The notes below the pieces were generated by a model. The model made no database searches. It was not told the DNA's origin and worked only from the letters and a program-made list of their open reading frames with translations. A DNA stretch of 64,000 nucleotides, taken from contig JBQJBP010000002.1 of NCBI GenBank assembly GCA_052078155.1, positions 186,001 to 250,000 of the forward strand, in the 5' to 3' direction. The first letter of the stretch is position 1. Every line of letters begins with the position of its first letter. Origin of the DNA: CAXBMB01 sp052078155. GTDB taxonomy: Bacteria > Pseudomonadota > Alphaproteobacteria > Kiloniellales > DSM-21159. The translations under genes were made by a program, and so were the position numbers. Positions 10,157 through 18,722 of the stretch are shown here, one piece after another.

Positions 10157-11389
10157 TTGTCCGCCTCTCTTCCTGACAGTCAGCCAGCCCAAAAGTGGCG
10201 CAACCTCAGTCTTCTGGCTCTCTGCGAGGTTTGTGCCATGGCGCTTTGGTTTTCCGCCACCGCCATTGTGCCCTCCTTGCAGCAGGAAATGACGGTCAGC
10301 GGTTTTCAGGCCTCACTTTTCACCTCTGCCGTACAGCTGGGCTTTGTTGCCGGCAGCTTGCTCTCCGCATTTCTGGGGTTGGCTGACCGTCTGGAACCGC
10401 GCCGCTTCTTCATGATTTCCGCACTGGTGGCGGCCCTGGCCAACGCCTCATTGCTGCTGATCGACATCAATTCGATCTTGGTGGCCCTGCCCCGCTTTAT
10501 CACCGGGGCCTGCATGGCGGGCATCTATCCGGTGGGCATGAAGATGGCCACCAGCTGGGCCAAAAACGACATGGGGTTGCTGGTCGGGCTGCTGGTTGCG
10601 GCCCTGACTCTGGGATCGGCCGCGCCCCATCTCTTCAATGCCCTGGGCGGCCTGGACTGGCGCCTGACCCTGCTGCTGGCATCGGGCAGCGCCCTGCTCT
10701 CCGCCTTCTTGATCCGGGGCTTCACTCCAGGCCCGGGCCAGACCCGCAGTGTCAGTTTCCACAGCAGCCAGCTCACCCTGGCCTGGCGGAACAAAGCCCT
10801 CAGGCTGGCGAACTTCGGCTATCTCGGTCACATGTGGGAACTCTATGCCATGTGGGCCTGGATCGGTCTGTTTTTACAGGCCTCTTTCCTGGTCACCCTG
10901 CCGGAAGCCGAGGCGTTGTCGCTGGCAAAAATCAGCACCTTCGCCACTGTGGCCATCGGCGCCCTGGGGGCCCTGAGCTGGGGACGGCTGGCCGATTTCT
11001 GGGGACGAACCCGCGCCACCAGTCTGGCCATGATCATCAGCGGCGGCTGCGCGCTGACCATTGGGCTGGCTTTCGGCGGCCCCATCTGGCTCGTGCTGGC
11101 CATCGCCCTGATCTGGGGCGTCACGGTGATCGCAGATTCAGCTCAGTTCTCAGCCGCCATTGCCGAACTTTCCCCGCCGGAGTCCATTGGCACCCTGCTG
11201 ACCCTGCAAACGGCTCTGGGGTTTTTACTGACCCTGATCACCATTCATATGATGCCCAGTCTGGTTGAGCTTCTGGGCTGGCACTTTGCCTTTGTTCCAC
11301 TGGCCATCGGCCCCTTCTTCGGAGCCTGGGCCATGCTGACCCTGCGCCGCCAGCCAGATGCCAGCAAGCTGGCCGGGGGACGGGGATAG
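10157..11389 (+). CDS. MFS transporter
   Basis: 410-residue major facilitator with about 12 hydrophobic segments, in two groups separated by a polar loop at about 190-215 (TPGPGQTRSVSFHSSQ). The cytoplasmic loop 2-3 motif appears as GLADRLEPRR (about 74-83). The start is TTG at 10157 with a weak GGAAAG upstream; an internal ATG at 10238 would cut into the first helix, so TTG is preferred. Related proteins are annotated as nitrate/nitrite- or cyanate-like MFS carriers, but I cannot assign a substrate. It is divergent from the EVE gene and upstream of the creatininase-family gene. Confidence 0.85.
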   Translation: MSASLPDSQPAQKWRNLSLLALCEVCAMALWFSATAIVPSLQQEMTVSGFQASLFTSAVQLGFVAGSLLSAFLGLADRLEPRRFFMISALVAALANASLLLIDINSILVALPRFITGACMAGIYPVGMKMATSWAKNDMGLLVGLLVAALTLGSAAPHLFNALGGLDWRLTLLLASGSALLSAFLIRGFTPGPGQTRSVSFHSSQLTLAWRNKALRLANFGYLGHMWELYAMWAWIGLFLQASFLVTLPEAEALSLAKISTFATVAIGALGALSWGRLADFWGRTRATSLAMIISGGCALTIGLAFGGPIWLVLAIALIWGVTVIADSAQFSAAIAELSPPESIGTLLTLQTALGFLLTLITIHMMPSLVELLGWHFAFVPLAIGPFFGAWAMLTLRRQPDASKLAGGRG

Positions 11390-11565
11390 TATCCGGTCCC
11401 ACGCAACCGCAACCCCCGGCACAAATCCTTCGCGCAACGTCCCGTTGAGCTGCCGCAGGAAACCTCCTAACGTCGCCGCTCGATGACATAACCGCCAACC
11501 AGCCATAATGGATTGGCGCCCTTAACAAGCAAGAAACCACCCCTTTTTTTCGGGAGAAGCTCACC

Positions 11566-12312
11566 ATGTACCTTCAACTCAGCACCTGGCAGGAGATCGA
11601 CGCCTACCTGGAACGCTCCAAAGCCGTGCTTGTGCCCATCGGATCCACAGAGCAGCACGGGCCGACAGGCTTTATCGGCACAGATGCGCTCTGCCCGGAG
11701 ATCATCGCAAAAGGCCTGTCTGAAAAAGTAGGCGCGCTGATCGCCCCGACTCTTTCCATCGGCATGGCCCAGCATCATCTGGGCTTTTCCGGCTCCCTGA
11801 CTCTGCGGCCGACCACCCTGATCGCCGTCATTCAGGACGTGGTGAATTCCTTTGCCCGTCATGGCTTTGACAAGGTGATGTTTTTGAACGGTCATGGCGG
11901 CAACATCGCCACCGTTCATGCCGCTTTTGCTGAAATCTATGCCGAAAGCAGCCTGGGCAAGGCCGACCCCAGCCGTCCGGACCTGACCCTCAAGCTGCAA
12001 AACTGGTTCACGCTGCCTTCCATCGGCAAGCTTTCTGACGAGCTGTATGGCGATGCGGAAGGATCCCACGCCACCCCGTCAGAAATCTCTTTGACCTACT
12101 ACGGCTATCCCGAACACCAGAAGAATGCACCGCTGGATCCGAAACGGGCGCCGGACGGCCCAATTCAGGACGCTGCGGACTATCGCCGTCGTTTCCCCGA
12201 TGGTCGCATTGGGGCGGAATCCGGTCTGGCCAGTGTGGCAGATGGCAAACGGATCTATGAAACCGCGCTGGCCGATCTGATCGAGGTCTGGAAAGAGTTC
12301 GACAGCCAGTAA
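11566..12312 (+). CDS. Creatininase-family amidohydrolase
   Basis: 248 residues with the family's metal-binding signatures: PIGSTEQHGPT (about 25-35) followed by the TDA aspartate, GMAQHHLGF (about 66-74), LNGHGGN (about 107-113) and EGSHATPSE (about 165-173). Members are Zn/Mn amidohydrolases such as creatininase, FAPy deformylase ArfB and the mycofactocin peptidase MftE. No mycofactocin or riboflavin-type genes are adjacent, so the substrate is open. The gene has its own leader after the MFS gene and ends at a shared terminator facing yciI. Confidence 0.9.
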   Translation: MYLQLSTWQEIDAYLERSKAVLVPIGSTEQHGPTGFIGTDALCPEIIAKGLSEKVGALIAPTLSIGMAQHHLGFSGSLTLRPTTLIAVIQDVVNSFARHGFDKVMFLNGHGGNIATVHAAFAEIYAESSLGKADPSRPDLTLKLQNWFTLPSIGKLSDELYGDAEGSHATPSEISLTYYGYPEHQKNAPLDPKRAPDGPIQDAADYRRRFPDGRIGAESGLASVADGKRIYETALADLIEVWKEFDSQ

Positions 12313-12334
12313 GCCGCTGATGGACGCAAATAGG

Positions 12335-12369
12335 AAAAGGGCCGGTATCTTGCGAAACCGGCCCTTTTT
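12335..12369. terminator. Bidirectional rho-independent terminator
   Basis: AAAAGGGCCGGT pairs with ACCGGCCCTTTTT around a short loop, between the convergent creatininase-family and YciI genes. A T-run follows the stem on the plus strand and an A-run precedes it, so it can work in both directions. Confidence 0.85.
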
Positions 12370-12387
12370 CTGTCAGCAGCGGTCGGA

Positions 12388-12666
12388 TTATCCCTGAGGA
12401 TAGACCATCTTGGTTGCTTTGATCTCGACAGAGGCAAACAAACCGGCTTCAGCATAGGGGTCCGCAGCTGCAAAGGCTTCTGCTGCCGCCTTGTCAGCCA
12501 CGTTCAGAATGATCAGGGAGCCGGTAGGCTTTTCATCGTCGCCCAGCAGCGGCCCGGCATAGGCCAGATCAGCCGCATGTTTTTCCAGATAGGCCAGGTG
12601 CGCCGGACGGTTATCCAGACGGACCTGCAGCGCACCGGCTTTGTCGGTGCAAATCAAAGCGAACAT
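12388..12666 (-). CDS. YciI family protein
   Basis: 92-residue single YciI-like domain (dimeric alpha/beta ferredoxin-like fold). Landmarks are RPAHLAYLEKH with the conserved histidine, GPLLGDDEKPTGSLIIL and DPYAEAGLF. YciI-like proteins are small enzymes or ligand binders whose role is mostly unknown; a His-Asp pair resembles that of a dehydrochlorinase. In many alphaproteobacteria it sits just downstream of gpsA, as here on the same strand, with repeat copy A lying between the two genes. Confidence 0.93.
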   Translation of the reverse strand: MFALICTDKAGALQVRLDNRPAHLAYLEKHAADLAYAGPLLGDDEKPTGSLIILNVADKAAAEAFAAADPYAEAGLFASVEIKATKMVYPQG

Positions 12667-12791
12667 CGCTGTTCCTCACAGTTTGGTCGTTACACATAAG
12701 CTGAGGCGCAACCTATCTCAGCGCAGGTTACAAATCCAGACAGCCCTGCCAGACCTGTTCCAGAGGCAGGCCTTTCAAGAGATCGCAAGCA

Positions 12792-12924
12792 GAGTCAAAT
12801 CGGTTTAAGTGGAATCACTGCATGATAACACTTGAAGCGTGAAACTCTTTTCAACGTGTTAGAGGATGAGTCACGGTTTAGGTACAAGCGCAAAGCGCTT
12901 CCAACTAAACCGATCATGCTCTGG
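12792..12924 (-). repeat. Dispersed MITE-like element, copy A (full length)
   Basis: About 133 bp between yciI and gpsA. Read on the minus strand it runs from AGAGCATGATCGGTTTAG to AAACCGATTTGACTC. The two ends are imperfect inverted repeats of each other. Near the first end a hairpin with core AAGCGC-TTT-GCGCTT is flanked by longer arms (GGTTTA...TAAACC). It is very similar to copy B at 22692-22828. It ends 27 bp downstream of the gpsA stop codon. Confidence 0.85.
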
Positions 12925-12951
12925 GAAACCTGAAAACGAGCCAGGCAAGAT

Positions 12952-13965
12952 CTATTGCCCTTCTTCCTTAAGCGGACGGGCCAGCAGGCCGGCAATGGTC
13001 TCGTCCAGCGCCGCCCCCCGGTTGAGCACAGCATCAACAGCCGAGCAGATGGGCAGCTCCACCGCTTTCTTCTTACCCAGCGCCACGGCGGCTGCTGCCG
13101 TATGCAGACCTTCTGTGACCGGTGCCTGGGCCACAATCTCCGCCAGTGGTTCCCCCCGGCCCACTCTCAGACCAAAGGCATAGTTTCGCGAAGTTGGGCT
13201 GGTGGCGCTCAAAGTCAGATCCCCGAGCCCTGACAGCCCCATACCCGTTTCCCGCTGTCCGCCACAGGCCAGCGTAAGGCGCGTGATTTCCGCCAGCGCC
13301 CGGGTAATCAGAGCCGCCCGGGCGTTCTGGCCCAGCCCGCGCCCCTCAACAATGCCGCAGGCGATGGCCACCACATTCTTGATCGCGCCGCCGATTTCCA
13401 CCCCTACCAGATCAGCACTGGCATAGGGCCTGAAGCTGGGCGTAGCCAGTCGGCTGGCCAAAGCCTGTGCCTGGGCAATGTCTGGGCTGCCCAAGGTGAC
13501 TGCAGTGGGCAGTCCGGCGGTGACTTCCGCCGCGAAGGTCGGCCCAGACAGCGCCAGCACGGCCTGATCCGGCAAGAGTTCCTGCAGGACTTCGCTGGGC
13601 AGCATTCCACTGCTCTGTTCAATGCCTTTGCAGCACAGCACCAAAGCCTGATGGGGTTTAAGCAGCGGCTTCAGCAACCCGGCCAGTTCTCTGAGGGACT
13701 GGGCGGGGGTGACCAACAGCAGCACGTCAGCCTCCAGGCAGGCCAGAGCCAGATCCCCGGTGGCCTCAATCAGGGGAGACAGCGGCAGATCCGGCAGATA
13801 GCGGCTGTTGCGCTTCAACCTGTTGATCTCATCAACCGTGTCAACATTGCGGGCCCAAAGCCTAACCGATTGACCGCCCGCTGCCGCGACCTGAGCCAGA
13901 GCCGTTCCCCAGGCCCCACCCCCCAGCACGCTCAGCTTCAGGTTCACCGGATCATCTGTTTTCAT
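12952..13965 (-). CDS. gpsA: Glycerol-3-phosphate dehydrogenase [NAD(P)+]
   Basis: Reduces dihydroxyacetone phosphate to sn-glycerol-3-phosphate, the backbone of membrane phospholipids. The 337-residue product starting at ATG 13965 (MKTDDPVNLKLSVLGGG) has the Rossmann motif GGGAWGTALA (15-24), the LVTPAQ segment, the catalytic lysine region GGAIKNVVAIACGI and the substrate-binding GLGDLTLSATSPTSRNYAFG. GGGGAC precedes the start; upstream in-frame starts to 14028 would extend into the tsaD-gpsA spacer. The gene follows tsaD on the same strand (143-bp gap), a standard alphaproteobacterial pairing. Confidence 0.95.
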   Translation of the reverse strand: MKTDDPVNLKLSVLGGGAWGTALAQVAAAGGQSVRLWARNVDTVDEINRLKRNSRYLPDLPLSPLIEATGDLALACLEADVLLLVTPAQSLRELAGLLKPLLKPHQALVLCCKGIEQSSGMLPSEVLQELLPDQAVLALSGPTFAAEVTAGLPTAVTLGSPDIAQAQALASRLATPSFRPYASADLVGVEIGGAIKNVVAIACGIVEGRGLGQNARAALITRALAEITRLTLACGGQRETGMGLSGLGDLTLSATSPTSRNYAFGLRVGRGEPLAEIVAQAPVTEGLHTAAAAVALGKKKAVELPICSAVDAVLNRGAALDETIAGLLARPLKEEGQ

Positions 13966-14108
13966 TACGTCCCCATCCTGCATCGGAGAGATTGTGCCCA
14001 GGTCCTGAAGTCCCGCTTGAAGACCCACCAGAAGTTCCGCCTGAACACCTGCTGAACACCATTCTGGCTATGGGTCTGGCCGGAGGTGTGGCCGAAACCC
14101 GGCGGAAT

Positions 14109-15146
14109 TCAGGCCACAGAGGGCTCAGACAGGCTGTCCAGCGGCCAGCGGGGCCGGGCCGGGAAATCCAGCGGGTCACGGGCCCCCAGGCGCAAACGTT
14201 CCAGTCCGGCCCAGGCAATCATGGCGCCATTGTCAGTGCACAGCCCAATGGGTGGGGCCACTAGGCGGGTGCCCTGCTTTTCCGCCAGCTCCGTCAGGTG
14301 TGATCGCAGGGTTTGATTGGCGGCCACGCCACCAGCGACCACCAGCGGCCCAAACTGGCCGGTTTCCTCATGGAAGACCTCCATGGCTTTGCGGCTGCGG
14401 TCCACCAGCACCTCTGCCACCGCCAGCTGGAAGGAGGCCGCCAGATCCGCGCGGTCCTGATCACTCAGGCTTTCCAGATTGACGACCTGCTGCCGCACCG
14501 CTGTTTTCAGACCGGAAAAAGAGAAGTCACAGCCCGGCCGCCCTTTCATGGGACGGGGCAGCTTGAAACGCCGGGGGTCACCGGACTTGGCAGCCTGTTC
14601 CAGAGCCGGACCACCGGGATAGCCAACCCCCAGCAGCTTGGCCGTCTTATCAAAAGCCTCCCCCACGGCATCATCAATGGTGCCGCCCAGGCGGCGGTAC
14701 TGGCCCACCCCGGTTACGGACAAGAGCTGGCAATGCCCGCCGGACACCAGCAGCAACAGGAAGGGAAACTGCAGATCATTGGTCAAACGGGCCGTCAGGG
14801 CATGACCCTCCAGGTGGTTGACCGCCACAAAGGGCTTCTCAGCAACCGCCGCAATGGCCTTGGCCGTCATGGCGCCAACCATCACGCCGCCAATCAGTCC
14901 TGGCCCCGTGGTGGCCGCTACCCCGTCGAGCTGATCGAAAGTGACGCCTGCCTCTGCCATGGCCTGGGCCACCAGCCGGTCAATATGTTCCAGATGGCTG
15001 CGCGCTGCAATTTCCGGCACCACCCCACCGTAGGGCCGATGTTCATCCAGCTGGGACAAAACCACGTTGGCCCGCACCTCCCGGTCGGAAGTCACCACAG
15101 CGGCGGCCGTTTCATCACAGGAGGTTTCAATACCAAGCACAATCAT
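14109..15146 (-). CDS. tsaD: tRNA N6-adenosine threonylcarbamoyltransferase
   Basis: Catalytic subunit that transfers the threonylcarbamoyl group to A37 of ANN-decoding tRNAs, acting with TsaB and TsaE. The 345-residue length is usual. MIVLGIETSCDETAAAVV is the classic N-terminus. The metal-binding HLEGH motif is at about residue 113, GPGLIGG at about 82, and GGVAANQTLR in the C-terminal lobe. The partner tsaB lies separately at 52447. The gene is transcribed towards gpsA and diverges from a putative hydrolase gene. Confidence 0.97.
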   Translation of the reverse strand: MIVLGIETSCDETAAAVVTSDREVRANVVLSQLDEHRPYGGVVPEIAARSHLEHIDRLVAQAMAEAGVTFDQLDGVAATTGPGLIGGVMVGAMTAKAIAAVAEKPFVAVNHLEGHALTARLTNDLQFPFLLLLVSGGHCQLLSVTGVGQYRRLGGTIDDAVGEAFDKTAKLLGVGYPGGPALEQAAKSGDPRRFKLPRPMKGRPGCDFSFSGLKTAVRQQVVNLESLSDQDRADLAASFQLAVAEVLVDRSRKAMEVFHEETGQFGPLVVAGGVAANQTLRSHLTELAEKQGTRLVAPPIGLCTDNGAMIAWAGLERLRLGARDPLDFPARPRWPLDSLSEPSVA

Positions 15147-15422
15147 CTGGCAGTCACTAAAGCTGTTTTAGACAGGGAAACAGGTCATAAAAGAGGCGTT
15201 CGTCGCCGGGCTGTGACTCTAGTCAAAGTGGCCTGAAAGACAAGGCATGGCTTGTGTCCTTGCCTGATCCAGGCCTTTGCGCTTATGTGGCGCCGATTTT
15301 CAAGACTGTGGTCGATGGAAACAGAGGCTCTCCGCACGACGCTTCTGCCAGAACAGTCCCCCTAACCCCCTGAAAGAGCCTCCAGGCTTTTTCATCTGCC
15401 AAACACTTCGTCAGGTTCCTCC

Positions 15423-16358
15423 GTGGCTTCTCTCTTTGCCATTTCTCCCGCTCTGCGCCTCAGCCGCTCATTGCTGCTGGCCTTGGCTTTCCTTTTGCCT
15501 CCTGGCAACCAGTCCGCCGAGGCGGAAAGTCAGAACCCGGCTGACCGCAGCGAACTGGACCGGGCTCTGGCGGCCAGCAGCTATCTGGAGCCAGCCCCTG
15601 CCCTGTCCAACCCGCGGGACCTGCTGTCCTGGCGCGCCCCGGAGGATCTGCTGCTGCTGATCTTCAGCGCCGGTTCAGATGAAGAGCGTTTGCCGGACCC
15701 CTGTGGGGCTGACCGCCGCATCACCCCGGCCTTTCTGACCGACCTGGCAGGCAGCAACATTGATCTCAACTCAGCTTCCTCCCCCGGCACCAAGACTCTT
15801 GCTGTTCTGGTTTTCTGCAGCCCCTTTGTTCTGGGGGCCTTTGATCAGGAAAGCGGTGACGGCGAGCCCAAGATCGCCCGGCGCAGCCACCTGCTCGCGA
15901 CCCTCCTGACCCAGGTGGCACAACGGGGTCTGTCCGCCGATCAGGTGTTCCTGGTCGGCCATTCCGCCGGGGCCTGGGCCTCCATGGAGGCCGCCGGCCT
16001 TGAGCCGGATAAACTGGCGGGCGTTGTGGCTCTGGCGCCGGCCTTTGCCGGACCAAGGGACGAACGGCCTGCCACCTGGCAAACGCTCTTTGAAGATCGG
16101 CGGCAGGAGTTGAGCAAGACCCTGACCAGTCCCACCCTGCTCTACACTTTCCAGCTGGACCGCTACGGAGAGCAGTCTGACATCGCGGACCTGGCTGCCC
16201 TGCCCTCAGTCACCCCGCTCGACCTTCCCTCCCATCGCATTGATGGCCGGGCGTGCCGGGGCTATCACCCACACCGCACAGCCTTTTATGATTGCTTTCG
16301 CCGCACTCAATTGACCCGGATCAAGGATTTCTTGGTTCAGGCCGGGCAAAAGCGGTAG
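15423..16358 (+). CDS. Putative secreted alpha/beta-hydrolase-like protein
   Basis: 311 residues from GTG 15423. The N-terminus has a hydrophobic stretch (about 11-29) followed by small residues (NQSAEAES), consistent with a Sec signal peptide. A nucleophile elbow GHSAGAW (serine about 181) follows the predicted strand VFLVG, and AGVVALAPAFAG fits the next strand. A late histidine (HPHRTAFYD, about 283) could complete the triad. I do not recognise a named family. It sits between tsaD and hemC, genes that are usually direct divergent neighbours in related genomes, so it may be an insertion or local innovation. Substrate unknown. Confidence 0.65.
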   Translation: MASLFAISPALRLSRSLLLALAFLLPPGNQSAEAESQNPADRSELDRALAASSYLEPAPALSNPRDLLSWRAPEDLLLLIFSAGSDEERLPDPCGADRRITPAFLTDLAGSNIDLNSASSPGTKTLAVLVFCSPFVLGAFDQESGDGEPKIARRSHLLATLLTQVAQRGLSADQVFLVGHSAGAWASMEAAGLEPDKLAGVVALAPAFAGPRDERPATWQTLFEDRRQELSKTLTSPTLLYTFQLDRYGEQSDIADLAALPSVTPLDLPSHRIDGRACRGYHPHRTAFYDCFRRTQLTRIKDFLVQAGQKR

Positions 16359-16494
16359 GTCTATAGCTGATCGTCGGACCTGTGCCCGGTCTGTCACCAA
16401 ACCCCAGCGCCGACGGCGCGTGAACCGCCGCGACATGGGCAGGATGCCCGCTTGCCAGACAAGACCCCCACAACGGGGGCAAAAGGAAGAATTC

Positions 16495-17460
16495 ATGAGC
16501 TTGCTTAAAATCGGAACCCGCGGATCCCCTCTGGCCCTGGCCCAGGCCTATGAAGTCAGAGACCGCCTGCAAGCTGCCCATTCCGGCCTGAAGCAGGAGG
16601 GCGCCATTGAGATCATCATCATCAAGACCACCGGGGACATGATCCAGGATCGCCCCCTGGCGGCCATTGGCGGCAAGGGGCTCTTTACCAAGGAAATCGA
16701 AGAAGCCCTGCTGAACGGTGACATCGACCTGGCCGTGCATTCCATGAAGGACGTGCCGACAGAGCAACCGGCAGGACTGGAGATCTCGGTCATTCTGCCC
16801 CGTGAAGATCCCCGTGATGCGCTGTTTTCCAAGCATGGACCCAAGTTGAGCGATCTGCCGGAAGGCGCAGTGGTCGGTTCTGCTTCCCTGCGGCGGCAGG
16901 CCCAGATCCTGATCACCCGTCCTGACCTGAAAGTGGTGTCGATCCGCGGTAATGTGCAAACCCGCCTGCGCAAACTGGCCGAAGGTCAGGTAGACGCCAC
17001 CCTGCTGGCCGTAGCCGGGCTGAACCGGCTGGGAGAAAGCGACAAGATCACCGGCCACATTCCTGTGGAAGACATGTTGCCGGCGGTGGCCCAGGCGGCC
17101 ATTGGCCTGGAAACCCGGGTCGGCGACATGAAAACCCTGGATTATGTAACCGCGCTCAGCTGCCCGGACAGCACCACCCGGGTGCTGGCGGAACGGGCCT
17201 GCCTCAGGGAATTGGAAGGGTCCTGCCGAACCCCTATTGCGGCTCTGGCGGAACTGGACGGTGGCGAGCTGCGCCTGCGCTCTTTCCTGGCGTCCCCCGA
17301 CGGCAGGGATCACTGGACAGATGAACGCCGGGGCGATCCCGCCGATCCGGAAGCCCTGGGAACCGCTGCGGGCAAAGCCCTGAAAGCGCAGGCGGGACCG
17401 GATTTCGTCGCCTCTTTGCTGCTGGCTGCTGAAGAACAGGCCGGCAGCAAATCGGATTAA
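16495..17460 (+). CDS. hemC: Hydroxymethylbilane synthase (porphobilinogen deaminase)
   Basis: Condenses four porphobilinogens into hydroxymethylbilane for haem and other tetrapyrroles. 321 residues from ATG 16495, with AAGGAAG upstream; starts further upstream (16420) are rejected. Family motifs: KIGTRGSPLALAQA at the N-terminus, GGKGLFTKEIEEALL, DLAVHSMKDVPTE, GSASLRRQAQ, and the dipyrromethane-cofactor cysteine in LEGSCRTPIAA (about residue 244). It heads the hemC-hemD-mitofilin-hemY series on the plus strand. Confidence 0.97.
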   Translation: MSLLKIGTRGSPLALAQAYEVRDRLQAAHSGLKQEGAIEIIIIKTTGDMIQDRPLAAIGGKGLFTKEIEEALLNGDIDLAVHSMKDVPTEQPAGLEISVILPREDPRDALFSKHGPKLSDLPEGAVVGSASLRRQAQILITRPDLKVVSIRGNVQTRLRKLAEGQVDATLLAVAGLNRLGESDKITGHIPVEDMLPAVAQAAIGLETRVGDMKTLDYVTALSCPDSTTRVLAERACLRELEGSCRTPIAALAELDGGELRLRSFLASPDGRDHWTDERRGDPADPEALGTAAGKALKAQAGPDFVASLLLAAEEQAGSKSD

Positions 17461-17531
17461 CCGGGAAACCAGAAAAGCGATCCGCAAGAGATGACGCACA
17501 CTGACTCTTGGTTCAACGGCAGGACAGGGCC

Positions 17532-18266
17532 ATGAAACTCTGGGTCACCCGACCAATTGCGGATGCACAGGACACCGCCGAGCAGTTAAGGGCCCGGGGG
17601 CACGACGTCCTGCTGGCCCCCCTGCTGCAGATATCGGCCCTACCCCTGCCCCCGCTCAGGACTGAGGGATTGGCCGGGCTTATCATCACCTCCCGCAATG
17701 CGGCCCGCCGCCTGCAGGAGCTGACCGAAAGACGGGATCTGCCCGTATTTGCCGTCGGCCAGGCCACGGCAAACCTGCTGACGGATGCCGGTTTCCAAAA
17801 GGTGCACTCAGCCGGGGGCGATCTCTCCAGCCTGGGAAGCCTTCTGCGCCAGCAGCTGCCGACCTTCTCTCCCGCAGCTGAGGAAAGACTGCTGCATCTG
17901 AGCGGTCGCCATCTTGCCGGGGATCTCACCCCCGTTCTGAGCGACCTGGGTTATGAACTGGACCGGCTGGAAGCTTACCACAGCCTGCCCGTCAAGGATT
18001 TTCCCGGTTCCGTACGTACGTCTATTGTAACAAACCAGCTGGACGGCGTACTCTTGTACTCTCCCCGCACAGCAAAAGTTCTGCTGTCCCTGCTGGGAGA
18101 TCAGGAAATGGGTGAGAATTGCCGCAATATGGTCGCTTTTTGCCTGTCAGATAAGATTGCCGAGGCTGTACGCTCTCTTCCCTGGAAAGAGGTCGTGGTT
18201 GCTGAAGCACCCAGTCAGGATCAAATGCTGGAAGCGATAGACCAGCACAGCGATCCGCAGGTCTAA
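17532..18266 (+). CDS. hemD: Uroporphyrinogen-III synthase
   Basis: Cyclises hydroxymethylbilane with D-ring inversion. 244 residues from ATG 17532 (MKLWVTRPIADAQDTA). The sequence is divergent, as is normal for HemD, but the pattern is clear: WVTRP start, LIITSRNAARRL, PVFAVGQATANLL, and a second domain with LLYSPRTAKVLL. The position, 71 bp after hemC and ahead of mitofilin and hemY, supports the call strongly. Confidence 0.92.
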   Translation: MKLWVTRPIADAQDTAEQLRARGHDVLLAPLLQISALPLPPLRTEGLAGLIITSRNAARRLQELTERRDLPVFAVGQATANLLTDAGFQKVHSAGGDLSSLGSLLRQQLPTFSPAAEERLLHLSGRHLAGDLTPVLSDLGYELDRLEAYHSLPVKDFPGSVRTSIVTNQLDGVLLYSPRTAKVLLSLLGDQEMGENCRNMVAFCLSDKIAEAVRSLPWKEVVVAEAPSQDQMLEAIDQHSDPQV

Positions 18267-18722
18267 CTGGGCTGATTGGTCACAGAGTACTTTAGGCGGG
18301 TACAGAGTACTTGTCTTGCAGGCGAAGGTCCCCACATCAGGTAAAGGCTGCTCTTTATTCCGTTGGGCGATCAGAAATCTCGACCGCCTGCAGATCTGTG
18401 AAAAGAGCTGCAACGACAGGATTAATCGAATTGGGTTCCAGAGACCCATTGATAGGGGTGCGTTATGGGTGCGCATTTGAAGGGGTAAGAGCAAAGGGAC
18501 GGGATCTATCAGAAGGCACCAGTCTCCTGAAAGCGATGCTCCCTGGTGTGCCTGCTTCTATGCCCCTTGAGTGTTCTTTAGAGAATGATCGCTTTGATCG
18601 AAGCATTTTGGCATTGAAATCAATCCATAGATCATCCTCGAACCCATTGAAGCGCGCGTCACACGTCATGTGTTCTCACCTGGTGAGACCACTAAAACCG
18701 ATTTGAGTCTGGGGATACTGCT
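18267..18722. other. Intergenic region hemD-mitofilin, 456 bp
   Basis: In relatives hemD and the mitofilin gene are often close together; here they are separated by a gap containing degenerate repeat copy F (18580-18710). No gene is seen. The gap likely breaks the operon or adds an internal promoter. Confidence 0.55.
18580..18710 (+). repeat. Dispersed MITE-like element, copy F (degenerate, full length)
   Basis: Starts with AGAGAATGATCGCTTTGATCG (one mismatch in the first 11 bases of the head) and ends with AAAACCGATTTGAGTC. The size, 131 bp, matches copies A and B. The internal hairpin is decayed (GAAGCATTTTGGCATTG). The element ends 12 bp before the mitofilin start codon. Confidence 0.65.
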
